Positions 19,018 through 27,848 of a stretch of DNA of 64,000 bases are shown here, piece after piece; within the stretch, counting starts at the first letter, position 1; every line of letters starts with the position of its first letter. Source of the DNA: Stenotrophomonas sp. MMGLT7 (GTDB lineage: Bacteria > Pseudomonadota > Gammaproteobacteria > Xanthomonadales > Xanthomonadaceae); contig NZ_JAJOZS010000003.1 in assembly GCF_021168555.1 (NCBI RefSeq), positions 62,001 to 126,000 on the forward strand, written 5' to 3'. The notes under the pieces were generated by a model. The model ran no database searches and was not told the origin of the DNA. It worked only from the letters and a program-made list of their open reading frames with translations. Both the position numbers and the translations under genes were made by a program.

Positions 19018-19269
19018 CGGTTCGCGCGGCCGGCTGCCAGCCGGAACGCCGAACGGACCACCACCGCCGCCGCGCATGGACACGAAGGCCCGGAGCCTGC
19101 ACGTCCGCCCCGTCGCGGCGACACGCATGCAAGGCCGGCGCCCTCGTTTTCACGGCGCGATGGTCCCGGCTTTCCTATGCTGAATGCACGCACGGCCGGC
19201 ACGGCACCTGAGGCAACCCGCCAGGTCCGCCGCGCCGTGCACGCCATGCAACGTCCTGGAGGAATCGCC

Positions 19270-20277
19270 ATGTCCCGCATGAAGACCGGCACGATCCTGG
19301 CCCTGGCGGCCGCGGCGGGGGCGTGGGCCTACTTGAATCGCACCCGTGCCCGCGACCGCATCGCGCCCGAGTTGCGGGTGGCCGCCACCCGGATCCGCAC
19401 CCCGGACGTCGGACCGATCATGCTGCACGCGGTGCGTGCGCTTTCGAGAAGGCAAGCAAGGTGCGTGGAAGGAGTGTCCGTCGAAACCCGCAGCATCGCC
19501 ACGCCCGACGGCGCCCAGATCACGCTCCACGTCTACCGCCCGGCAGCGGCCCGGCGCGGCGGCCCGGTCATGCTGCACACGCATGGCGGCGGGATGATCG
19601 GCGGCTCCGTGCCCGGCTCGCAGGAGTGGATCTCCGGCTATGCCCGCGACCTCGGCATGGTCGTCGTGTCGACCGAGTACCGGCTGGCTCCCGAGCATCC
19701 GTTCCCCACGCCGCTGGACGATGTCCACACCGGCTATCGCTGGCTGCTGGAGAACGCGGGCGAACTGGACGTCGACCCGCAGCGGATCGTCGTCGCCGGC
19801 GAGAGCGCCGGTGGCGGGCTGACCGCCGGCCTGTGCCAGCGCCTGCTCGACGAGGGCGAACGGCTGCCTGTCCTGCAGATCCTCATCTACCCCATGCTCG
19901 ACGACCGCACCGCCCTGCGCCCGGCGGCGCACGATCGCGGGCAGATCGGCTGGACACCGGGGTCCAACCTGTTCGCCTGGACCAGCTACCTGGGCCGCGC
20001 GCCCCGCGTGGAGGAGGCACCGGACTACGCGGCGCCGGCGCGGCGCGAGGACCTGAGCGGCCTGCCGCCGGCATGGATCGGCGTGGGCACGCTGGACTTG
20101 TTCTACGAGGAAGACATCACCTATGCCGCCCGCCTGCGCGCGGCGGATGTCCCATGCGAACTGGTCGAGGTGCAGGGCGCGTACCACGCGTTCGACCTGC
20201 TCATCCCGTGCGCGCTGTCGCGCGACTTCCGGCAGCGTTTCCTGCGGGCGGCGCGCCGCGCGACGGCCACGGAGTAG
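19270..20277 (+). CDS. Alpha/beta hydrolase (hormone-sensitive-lipase family)
   Basis: The 335-residue enzyme has a short N-terminal hydrophobic segment (ILALAAAAGAWAYL) and the alpha/beta hydrolase fold-3 signatures: oxyanion motif HGGG (HTHGGGMIGG), the nucleophile Ser in GESAGGG, an Asp in GTLDLFYEED and the final His in GAYHAFD. Family members hydrolyse short-chain acyl esters and similar substrates. The start at 19270 is preferred because GGAGGAA precedes it by the right distance; an upstream ATG at 19177 gives a longer, unconserved lead. The hydrophobic N-terminus suggests membrane association. Confidence 0.88.
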   Translation: MSRMKTGTILALAAAAGAWAYLNRTRARDRIAPELRVAATRIRTPDVGPIMLHAVRALSRRQARCVEGVSVETRSIATPDGAQITLHVYRPAAARRGGPVMLHTHGGGMIGGSVPGSQEWISGYARDLGMVVVSTEYRLAPEHPFPTPLDDVHTGYRWLLENAGELDVDPQRIVVAGESAGGGLTAGLCQRLLDEGERLPVLQILIYPMLDDRTALRPAAHDRGQIGWTPGSNLFAWTSYLGRAPRVEEAPDYAAPARREDLSGLPPAWIGVGTLDLFYEEDITYAARLRAADVPCELVEVQGAYHAFDLLIPCALSRDFRQRFLRAARRATATE

Positions 20278-20454
20278 GTCGCAACGCCGGCCGGATCTCC
20301 GCTGTACCGCCCACGGCCTTGCATCGCGCAGGCCGGACGGCAGCAATCCGGCCGGTGTCCCCTGCCTGCGAGGCAGCGCGCCCTGGCGCGGAGTCCGGCC
20401 ATTTCCGGCCCGGCGTCACCCAGCGGTGCGGCCGGTGCGCCAACTGATGCAATC

Positions 20455-20470
20455 GATATTCATTCTCAAT
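20455..20470. promoter_or_regulatory. Fur-like box before the siderophore receptor
   Basis: The bases GATATTCATTCTCAAT read on the other strand as ATTGAGAATGAATATC, close to the Fur consensus hexamer arrangement (GAGAATGATTATC as remembered). The site lies 35 to 51 bases before the receptor start, where Fe2+-Fur would block RNA polymerase. Confidence 0.65.
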
Positions 20471-20505
20471 AGAATGGCGCGCTTTCGCCCGCATCGGTCC
20501 GCTTC

Positions 20506-22680
20506 ATGCCCCGCACCCTGCTTTTCTGCTGCTGCCTCGCCTGCCTGACCTCCCCCGCCTTCGCCGCAGAGACCGGATACGCTTCGGCGGCCGATCCCGC
20601 CGCCGACGCCCTCCCCCCGCACCGCCACGGCCATGCCAGGGACCACGCCCGCGGCCCGGCCACCACCGGCGCGAACGCGGTCACCGATCTTTCGGCCGTG
20701 CAGGTCCATGCCGACAACGACCCACGGGCATTCCAGGCCGCCGGCCCGGCCGCCGTCAGCAAGTCCGACGTACCGCTGGCGCTGACCCCGATGTCGATCG
20801 ACGTGCTGACCCGCGGCCTGCTCGACAGCCAGCAGGTGCGCAGCGTCAACGAGGCACTGCAGAACTCGGCCGGCGTGGTCGGCGGCACCTTCGGCCGGCG
20901 CGGCTGGGACGACCTGATCATCCGCGGCCAGACCGCCTCCGACTCGCTGTTCCTGGACGGGCTGCGCACCGCCGCCTCCAACCGCGTCGCCGAGCAGGTG
21001 TCCGGCCTGCAGCAGATGGAGGTGTTCAAGGGCCCGGCCTCGCTGCTGTACGGGCAGGTGCTGCCGGGCGGGCTGGTCAACATGGTCAGCAAGCGCCCGC
21101 AGGCCGCGGCGTTCGTGCGCGGCGAACTCGGCGCCGGCAGCTACGGCCTGCGCCAGGGCACGCTGGACGTCAACCAGCCGCTGGCCGGCGGCAAGGCGGC
21201 GCTGCGCGTCAACGCGCTGGCGATGAACAGCGACGACGCCACCGACCACGTGTGGTCGCGCGAACGCTGGATCGCGCCATCGCTCTCGCTGGAGTTCGGC
21301 CCGGACACCGATTTCGTCGTGCTCGCCAGCCACCAGCAGCGCCGCTACATCCGCCAGCAGGGGCTGCCGCTGGAAGGCTCGATCTATCCCAACGCCAACG
21401 GCAGGCTGCGCCGCAGCCTGTTCACCGGCGAGCTCGACCAGCAGCCCTACGACGCCGAGCAGACCCGCGTCGGCTACCAGCTCGACCATCGCTTCGGCAA
21501 CGGCTGGAACCTGCACCACGGCCTGCGCTGGCAGGAGTACGACGTCGAGGGCGAACTGGTCGCCAACAACGGCGTCGGCAGCGACGGCACCACGGTGAGC
21601 CGCACCGCCCAGCACCAGCACTGGCGCGGCGGCACCTGGGTGCAGGACACCTACCTGAGCCGGCACTTCGACAACGGCGCGTTACAGCACAGCCTGACCG
21701 TGGGCGTGGACGCGTTCAGGACCCGCGAGTCGACCCAGACCAACCGCTGCAGCGTCGGCGCACTGAACCTGTACGCGCCGGTCTACGGCGGCGTCAGCTG
21801 CTCGGACGTCCGCAGCACCGACAGCCGCAGCGTGGTGCGCTCGGCGGGGCTGTACGCCCGCGACCAGATCCGCATCGCCGGCGACTGGCAGCTGCTGCTC
21901 GGCCTGCGCCACGACCGCAGCGAGGTCACCTCGCGCAACAACCTGACCGCGGTCGGGACCCGTACCAAGGACAGCGCCACCACCGGCTCGGCGGCGCTGA
22001 TGTACGAGATCGTCCCCTCGGTCCGCCCCTACCTCAGCTACGCGAGCTCGTTCTACCCCAACACCGGCACCGACGTGCAGGGCCGTCCGTTCGATCCGGA
22101 ACAGGGCCGGCAGTGGGAACTGGGGGTGAAGTTCGACCTGCTCGGCGGCGCCGCGACCCTCACCGCGGCCGCCTACGACCTGCGCCGGCGCAACGTGCTG
22201 GAGGACGACCCGGACAACGACGGCTACAGCATCGCGATCGGCGAGCAGCGCAGCCGCGGCGGCGAACTGAGCCTGAGCGCGGACCTGGGCAACGGCCTCA
22301 GCGTCAACGCCGGCTATGCCTACACCGAGGCGACGATCACCGACGACGGCGGCCAGCCCAGCTCGACGGTCGGCCAGCGCCTGAACAACGTGCCGCGCAA
22401 CAGCGGCTCGCTGTGGCTGCGCTACGACCCGCACGCAGGCAGCGACGGCTGGTATGCCGGCGCCGGCCTGCGCACCGCCGACGCCCGCTACGCCTATGGC
22501 TACACCCTGGCCGGCTACACCGTGTTCGACGCCGGCGTCGGCTACCGCCACGGCCGCTGGGACTACGCGCTGAACGTGCGCAACCTGTTCGACCGCGACT
22601 ACTACGCCGGCGGCCTGGCCCGCGCCGTGGCGCTGGGCGATCCGCGCACATTGAGCTTCAGGCTGGGCTTCGCGTACTGA
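20506..22680 (+). CDS. TonB-dependent siderophore receptor
   Basis: The 724-residue protein has a signal peptide (LACLTSPAFA), a short His-rich linker (PPHRHGHARDHARG), a TonB-box-like LSAVQVHAD, a plug with the FhuA-like motifs SVNEALQNSAGVVGG and IIRGQ, the typical plug end EVFKGPASLLYGQ and GGLVNMVSKRP, and a barrel that ends in the canonical Phe-Ala-Tyr-type strand (LSFRLGFAY). The pattern is that of ferric-hydroxamate/siderophore receptors. Together with the Fur-like box it is most likely an iron-uptake gene. The siderophore cannot be named from sequence. Confidence 0.92.
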   Translation: MPRTLLFCCCLACLTSPAFAAETGYASAADPAADALPPHRHGHARDHARGPATTGANAVTDLSAVQVHADNDPRAFQAAGPAAVSKSDVPLALTPMSIDVLTRGLLDSQQVRSVNEALQNSAGVVGGTFGRRGWDDLIIRGQTASDSLFLDGLRTAASNRVAEQVSGLQQMEVFKGPASLLYGQVLPGGLVNMVSKRPQAAAFVRGELGAGSYGLRQGTLDVNQPLAGGKAALRVNALAMNSDDATDHVWSRERWIAPSLSLEFGPDTDFVVLASHQQRRYIRQQGLPLEGSIYPNANGRLRRSLFTGELDQQPYDAEQTRVGYQLDHRFGNGWNLHHGLRWQEYDVEGELVANNGVGSDGTTVSRTAQHQHWRGGTWVQDTYLSRHFDNGALQHSLTVGVDAFRTRESTQTNRCSVGALNLYAPVYGGVSCSDVRSTDSRSVVRSAGLYARDQIRIAGDWQLLLGLRHDRSEVTSRNNLTAVGTRTKDSATTGSAALMYEIVPSVRPYLSYASSFYPNTGTDVQGRPFDPEQGRQWELGVKFDLLGGAATLTAAAYDLRRRNVLEDDPDNDGYSIAIGEQRSRGGELSLSADLGNGLSVNAGYAYTEATITDDGGQPSSTVGQRLNNVPRNSGSLWLRYDPHAGSDGWYAGAGLRTADARYAYGYTLAGYTVFDAGVGYRHGRWDYALNVRNLFDRDYYAGGLARAVALGDPRTLSFRLGFAY

Positions 22681-22948
22681 ACGCAGGCCGGGGCGATGCC
22701 GGCGGACCGGCACTTCGGTTTCGAACAACGGCGGCGTGCCGGCACGACCGCCCCGAGGAGGCCGGCGCGATCATTCCGACCTGCAGCCGTACCGCAATAG
22801 CCGGGTGAAGCAGGAGCGCAGCCCGGCCGGCCCCGTGTTGCCCTCACCCGCCGCCGCCGGTGATCGTGCTAGATAGGTCGCTGGCGCCATCCCTGCCGGC
22901 CCGCGGGACGCGTCGTCGCCGATACCGCCACTGCGCCGTGATCCGCCG

Positions 22949-24598
22949 ATGCCGATACCCCACCCAACGCCGACAGACGATCCCGGCATGCCGACGGCGG
23001 CGCAGGCCACCAGCGCGCCGCCTTCCCACGGACCTCTCTGGAGCTTCCTCGTGCGACACCGCACCAGCCTGACCGATCTGGGCATCATCGCCGCCGTCGT
23101 GGCCGTGCTGGCCTACCTGGTGTTCGCCTACGACGTCTTCGTCAGCGAAGGCCGGGTCAGCGCGGCGCAGCAGACGGTCGAGCTGGACGAGGCGCTGCTG
23201 CTCGGCGCGATCCTGCTGCTGGGCCTGCTGGTCTTCTCGATCCGCCGCTACCGCGAGCAGAAGCGCGAGGCGCACTGGCGGCAGCAGGCTGAGCGCCATG
23301 CCCGCGAACTGGCCTACCAGGATCCGCTGACCGGCCTGCCCAACCGGCGCGAGTTCGAGGAGGCGCTGCACGTCGCGGCGGCCTCGCCGCCGCGCGCCGG
23401 CTCGGTGCACGCGGTGCTGATGATCGACCTCAACGGCTTCAAGCAGGTCAACGACGTCTATGGGCACGACGCCGGCGACGGCGTGCTGCTGGTCGTCGCG
23501 CAGCGGCTGCGGCGGGCGCTGCGCGACGACGAGTCGATCGCGCGACTGGGCGGCGACGAGTTCGTCGTGCTCGCCCGCCACCTGCTGGGCCCGGAAGCGG
23601 CGTCGAACATCGCGCTGCGGCTGTTGCAGAGCCTGAGCGATCCGGTCCAGGTCAACGGCGTCGCCCACAGCCTCAGCGCCGGCATCGGCATCGCGCTGCT
23701 GCCGCTGGACGCGGACAGCGCCGAGGAAGCGCTGCGCAAGGCCGACGTGGCGCTGTACCGCGCCAAGGCCGAGCGGCGCGCGGCGTTCCGCTTCTTCGAG
23801 GAGGAGATGGACCAGTTGATCCGCGAGCGCGAGCAGGTGGAACAGGAGTTGAAGCAGGCGCTCGCGCACGACCGCATCCAGCCGTGCTTCCTGCCCTCGC
23901 GCGACCTGCGCAGCGGCGTGGTGGTCGGCTTCGATGCCAGGCCGCAGTGGATCCGCGAGGACGGCGAGCAGATGCCGCCGGAGCGCTTCCTGCCGATCGC
24001 CGCCGAGACCGGGCTGATCCATGCGCTGGCGCTGCGGCTGTGGCAGCAGGCCTGCACCATCGCGCTGCAGTGGCCCGACACGGTGATCCTGGCCATCGAC
24101 GTCCTGCCGGGCCAGCTGCACAACCCGCAGCTGGCCGCCGACATCCTGCAGGTGCTGGACCGCACCGGGCTGGCGCCGCGGCGACTGCAGATGAACGTCG
24201 CCGAGGACATGGTGGTGCAGGACCTGGCCGCGGCCAAGGCGCTGATCGCGCCATTGCAGGCGCGCGGCGTGGCCATCGCGCTGAACCACTTCGGCACCGG
24301 CTACTCCAACCTCTATCACCTGAGCGAGTTCCACTTCGACAAGGTCAAGATCGATCGCCGCCTGGTCGAGCACATGGACCAGGAGTCCAGCGCCAAGGTG
24401 GTGCGCGCGCTGGTCGGCCTGAGCCAGGGCCTGGGACTGAAGGTCAGCGCCGATGGCATCGCCCGCCGCGACCACGATTTCCTGCTCGACGTCGGCGTGC
24501 ATGAGGGCCAGGGCGCCGATACGCTGGTCAGCGGCCCGAACACGCTGGAAATGCTGCGCATCGGCCCGGTAGGCGCCGGGCGACGCGACGCGACATAA
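22949..24598 (+). CDS. Membrane GGDEF protein with degenerate EAL domain
   Basis: The 549-residue protein has two membrane segments (about residues 45-65 and 86-104), a GGDEF domain with an intact motif G201-G202-D203-E204-F205, and a C-terminal EAL-like domain. The EAL motif itself is replaced by Asp329-Ala330-Arg331 (GFDARPQW), the DDFG(T/S)GYS loop reads N446-H447-F448-G-T-G-Y, and the last AEGVE-type motif is ADGIA. The cyclase part should make c-di-GMP, while the EAL part lacks the metal ligands and general base and is probably a binding or regulatory module. The start at 22949 is the first ATG; one at 22988 is possible. Confidence 0.9.
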   Translation: MPIPHPTPTDDPGMPTAAQATSAPPSHGPLWSFLVRHRTSLTDLGIIAAVVAVLAYLVFAYDVFVSEGRVSAAQQTVELDEALLLGAILLLGLLVFSIRRYREQKREAHWRQQAERHARELAYQDPLTGLPNRREFEEALHVAAASPPRAGSVHAVLMIDLNGFKQVNDVYGHDAGDGVLLVVAQRLRRALRDDESIARLGGDEFVVLARHLLGPEAASNIALRLLQSLSDPVQVNGVAHSLSAGIGIALLPLDADSAEEALRKADVALYRAKAERRAAFRFFEEEMDQLIREREQVEQELKQALAHDRIQPCFLPSRDLRSGVVVGFDARPQWIREDGEQMPPERFLPIAAETGLIHALALRLWQQACTIALQWPDTVILAIDVLPGQLHNPQLAADILQVLDRTGLAPRRLQMNVAEDMVVQDLAAAKALIAPLQARGVAIALNHFGTGYSNLYHLSEFHFDKVKIDRRLVEHMDQESSAKVVRALVGLSQGLGLKVSADGIARRDHDFLLDVGVHEGQGADTLVSGPNTLEMLRIGPVGAGRRDAT

Positions 24599-24611
24599 GG
24601 CAGGCCTCCCC

Positions 24612-24790
24612 AGGCATGGCGGCTCCCTTCGCCCGCTTGCGGGGGAAGAGCCTGCCCCCGCGAAGGCGGGGGTGCCCGAAGGGCGGATGGGGGCTGTCTG
24701 GAGCATGGGAATGCCACCGCAAAAGCGCCCTCATCCGGCGCTGCGCGCCACCTTCTCCCGCAAGCGGGCGAAGGGAGCCGGGGTTGGAAT
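24612..24790. repeat. Interspersed repeat, single copy of the 163-bp family
   Basis: This copy contains the two conserved blocks of the family, CCCGAAGGGCGGATGGGGGC at 24675 onward and CCCTCATCCGGCGCTGCGCG at about 24730 onward, bordered by CTCCCGCAAGCGGG-type stems. Three more units lie in tandem at 26.2-26.8 kb. It fills the gap between the GGDEF gene and the monooxygenase. Confidence 0.9.
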
Positions 24791-24896
24791 GCGGTGACGA
24801 GACTGCCCCGCCCCGCCCGGCACTACAATCGTGCGGCAGCCCGCCCGCCGTCGCTCGATGGCCACGTGCCTACGCTCCCCACTCCAAGGGTCACGC

Positions 24897-25919
24897 ATGA
24901 AGAAGATCGGTTTCCTTTCCTTCGGCCACTGGGCCCCGTCGCCGCACTCGCAGACGCGATCGGCCGCCGATGCGCTGCTGCAGTCGATCGACCTGGCCGT
25001 CGCCGCCGAGGCGCTCGGCGCCGACGGCGCGTACTTCCGGGTGCACCACTTCGCCCGCCAGCTGGGTTCTCCCTTTCCGCTGCTGGCGGCGGTCGGCGCC
25101 AGGACCCGGCGCATCGAGATCGGCACCGCCGTCATCGACATGCGCTACGAGAACCCGATGTACATGGCCGAGGACGCCGGCGCGGCCGACCTGATCGCCG
25201 GCGGCCGCCTGCAGCTGGGCATCAGCCGCGGCTCGCCCGAGCAGGTGATCGACGGCTGGCGCTACTTCGGCTACGCCCCGGCCGAAGGCGAGAGCGATGC
25301 CAACATGGCCCGGCGCCACGCCGAGGTCTTCCTCAACGTGCTGCAGGGCAAGGGATTCGCCAAGCCCAACCCGCAGCCGATGTTCCCGAACCCGCCCGGC
25401 CTGCTGCGCCTGGAGCCGCACGCGCCGGGCCTGCGCGAGCGCATCTGGTGGGGCGCCGGCTCCAACGCGACCGCCGCCTGGGCCGCCAAGCTGGGCATGC
25501 ACCTGCAGAGCTCCACCCTCAAGGACGACGAGGACGGGCGCCCGTTCCACGTCCAGCAGGCCGAGCAGATCCGCGGCTACCGCGAGGCCTGGAAGCAGGC
25601 CGGCCACGCCCACGCACCGCGGGTGTCGGTGAGCCGCAGCATCTTCGCCCTGGTCAACGACGAGGACCGCCGCTACTTCGGCCAGGGCGGCCAGGACGAG
25701 GACCAGATCGGCTACCTGGGCGGCGGCACCCGCGCGATCTTCGGCCGCAACTACGCAGCCGAGCCCGACGTCCTCATCAAGGAGCTGGCCGCGGACGAGG
25801 CCATCGCCGAGGCCGACACGCTGCTGCTGACCGTGCCCAACCAACTGGGCGTGGACTACTGCACGCACGTGATCGAGTCGATCCTGACCCACGTCGCGCC
25901 CGGGCTGGGGTGGCGCTAG
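24897..25919 (+). CDS. LLM-class flavin monooxygenase (luciferase-like)
   Basis: The 340-residue protein is a bacterial-luciferase-like TIM barrel: SFGHWAP at the start, the VHHFARQLGSPF segment, an IEIGTAVIDMRYENPMYMAED block and RLQLGISRGSPEQV, all standard for FMNH2- or F420-using LLM enzymes. Substrate is unknown; members oxidise many small molecules. The start at 24897 (MKKIGFLSFG) is favoured over an upstream ATG with no conservation. It is monocistronic and sits between repeat elements. Confidence 0.88.
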   Translation: MKKIGFLSFGHWAPSPHSQTRSAADALLQSIDLAVAAEALGADGAYFRVHHFARQLGSPFPLLAAVGARTRRIEIGTAVIDMRYENPMYMAEDAGAADLIAGGRLQLGISRGSPEQVIDGWRYFGYAPAEGESDANMARRHAEVFLNVLQGKGFAKPNPQPMFPNPPGLLRLEPHAPGLRERIWWGAGSNATAAWAAKLGMHLQSSTLKDDEDGRPFHVQQAEQIRGYREAWKQAGHAHAPRVSVSRSIFALVNDEDRRYFGQGGQDEDQIGYLGGGTRAIFGRNYAAEPDVLIKELAADEAIAEADTLLLTVPNQLGVDYCTHVIESILTHVAPGLGWR

Positions 25920-27404
25920 CGCATTTCCCTGGCGCGGCTCGACGGGCTTTCACGGCGATGGCCTGCTCCGACGGTCGAAAGCAACGACCGAAGCAACGAT
26001 AGAGCCGTCCGGTCGGCCTGCGAACATCGATACGCCTGCGCGTGGCATCCCACGGGAAGCCTGTCGCCGGCTCCGCGTTCGCGCAGCGTTTTCCGGGAAA
26101 CGGCATCGACGCGTCGCCGGATGACTGCAGCGCAGACGTCGATGCCGCGGATGTCGTCGGGACTCGAAGCGGGGCTTGTCCGCCGAACCTTCTTCACGTC
26201 GTCTCCCTGAAGCCCCATCTCTTGATCACAAATCAGGAATAGCCATCTCCCTTCTCCCGCTTGCGGGGCTGGGCACCCTCGGGGTGGAAGGTGCCCGAAG
26301 GGCGGATGGGGGCCGGTTGAGGCATGGGAAAGCCACAGCAAAAGCACCCTCATCCGGCGCTGCGCGCCACCTTCTCCCGTGAACGGGAGAAGGGAGACTC
26401 CGCGGCGATTCCGGATGAGCGAGCGCTGTCCCCTTCTCCCGCGTGCGGGGGAAGGTGCCCGGAGGGCGGATGGGGGCTGGCTGGAGCATGGGAAAGCAAC
26501 AGCAGAAGCGCCCTCATCCGGCGCTACGCGCCACCTTCTCCCGTGAACGGGAGAAGGGAGGTTCCGCGGTGATTGCGGATGAGCGAGCGCCGTTCCCTTC
26601 TCCCGCTTGCGGGAAGGGGCCCGAAGGGCGGATGGGGGCTGTCTGGAGCATCGGGAAGCCACAGCAAAAGCACCCTCATCCGGCGCTGCGCGCCACCTTC
26701 CCCCATGAACGGGAGAAGGGAGACTCCGCGGCGATTCCGGATGCGCGAGCGCCGTTTCCTTCTCCCGCTTGCGGGAGAAGGGAGAGCCTGGGATTTCGGA
26801 ATGCGATGAAGAGACAGGGGTGCGGGAGAACTCGGCGCCTGTGCTTTGAAGGATGCGGCTACAGGGAGATTCCGCAGCCGGCAGCTCAACGCGAAAGTCC
26901 CGGAGTTCCTGCCTGCGCTGGGACGACTTCGATCTTTCCGGGCATGAGCCGCGCCACTCCGGCTGAGAGCTGCACGATCCTGCTTTTTCTCCAGGCGGTA
27001 TCGCGCCGAAGCAGGAAATGCTTTTCAGTGGCCGAAACGCCTCATCACAGCCGGCTGGTCATCGCTGGTCATCCAGTGGCTTTCGTGCAGATCATGCAAT
27101 GCCCACTCCGCTTGCCCCGGAGCGACGCCCGAGGCTTTCCCGGGCAGTGCACTTGCACGGGCCGATGGGCGCAAGGCCATCGCAAACCTCGGACACCGGA
27201 CATCCGCTCATTGCGTATCGGACCCGCCGCCGCACCCGCAGCGATACGGCGTGGACCGATCGACATGCCACGCCGCGTCGTGACACGACATGAACACCCC
27301 ATGCGCGACGGTACGCGGGTCGACCACGGGCGCGCACGAGGTTCGCGGGCTCCCGGGCCGGCCACGGAAGCACGCCTCCCGTCCCCTTCAAGGACACGCC
27401 GCCC
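25920..27404. other. Gene-free region containing a repeat array
   Basis: About 1.5 kb carries no supported gene. The first 320 bases and the last 600 bases contain only short, unconserved open frames. The middle is filled by the tandem repeat array listed separately. A promoter for the DUF2231 gene probably lies in the last 150 bases. Confidence 0.6.
26243..26785. repeat. Tandem array of about 3.3 units, period about 163 bp
   Basis: The block CCCTCATCCGGCGCTRCGCG occurs at about 26346, 26510 and 26671, and GGGCGGATGGGGGC at about 26297, 26462 and 26625, so the unit is 161-165 bases long. Each unit also holds a CTTCTCCC…GGGAGAAGG stem. Units differ at scattered positions and read through as Pro/Ala/Gly-rich open frames on both strands. 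The same unit appears once at 24.6-24.8 kb. It looks like an expanded interspersed repeat, not a CRISPR or a coding repeat. Confidence 0.93.
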
Positions 27405-27848
27405 ATGAATGCCCTCGCCGTACCGCATCGCTCCGCCGTGGCTGTCGCCCTCTACGGCCTGCTCAACCCGATCCCGTTCGGCTGCTTCGTCGCCGCGCTG
27501 ATCTTCGACATCGTCTACGCCCGCAGCGCGGAGATGCTGTGGATGAAGGGCGCCGCCTGGCTGATCGCCTTCGGACTGCTGTTCGCGGTGATCCCGCGCC
27601 TGGTCAACCTGGTGCAGGTGTGGATCACCGGCCGGCACGGCAGCACGGGCGTGGACCGGCTCGACTTCTGGCTCAACCTGCTCGCCATCGTCGCGGCGAT
27701 CCTCAATGCCTTCGTGCACAGCCGCGACGCCTACGGGGTGGTGCCCGCCGCGGTCTGGCTCTCGGTGGTCACGGTGGTGCTGCTGTCGATCGCCCACGTC
27801 GCCGTCGCCTTGCGCTACCGCGCCACCGGGAGCTACGTCCATGAATAG
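27405..27848 (+). CDS. DUF2231-family membrane protein
   Basis: The 147-residue protein has four membrane segments with the DUF2231 pattern: an opening NPIPFGCFVAALIFDIVY, a second helix near 48-67, then AFVHSRDAYG between helices three and four. Members occur with cytochrome and dehydrogenase genes and are thought to bind partner redox proteins. The stop overlaps the following gene by eight bases, so translational coupling with the sorbosone-dehydrogenase-like lipoprotein is likely. A site AAGGA lies before the ATG. Confidence 0.85.
   Translation: MNALAVPHRSAVAVALYGLLNPIPFGCFVAALIFDIVYARSAEMLWMKGAAWLIAFGLLFAVIPRLVNLVQVWITGRHGSTGVDRLDFWLNLLAIVAAILNAFVHSRDAYGVVPAAVWLSVVTVVLLSIAHVAVALRYRATGSYVHE

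Noticed and set aside
26226-26785. Possible CRISPR array
   Set aside because: The unit is about 163 bases, repeats are adjacent without unique spacers, and no cas genes are near.
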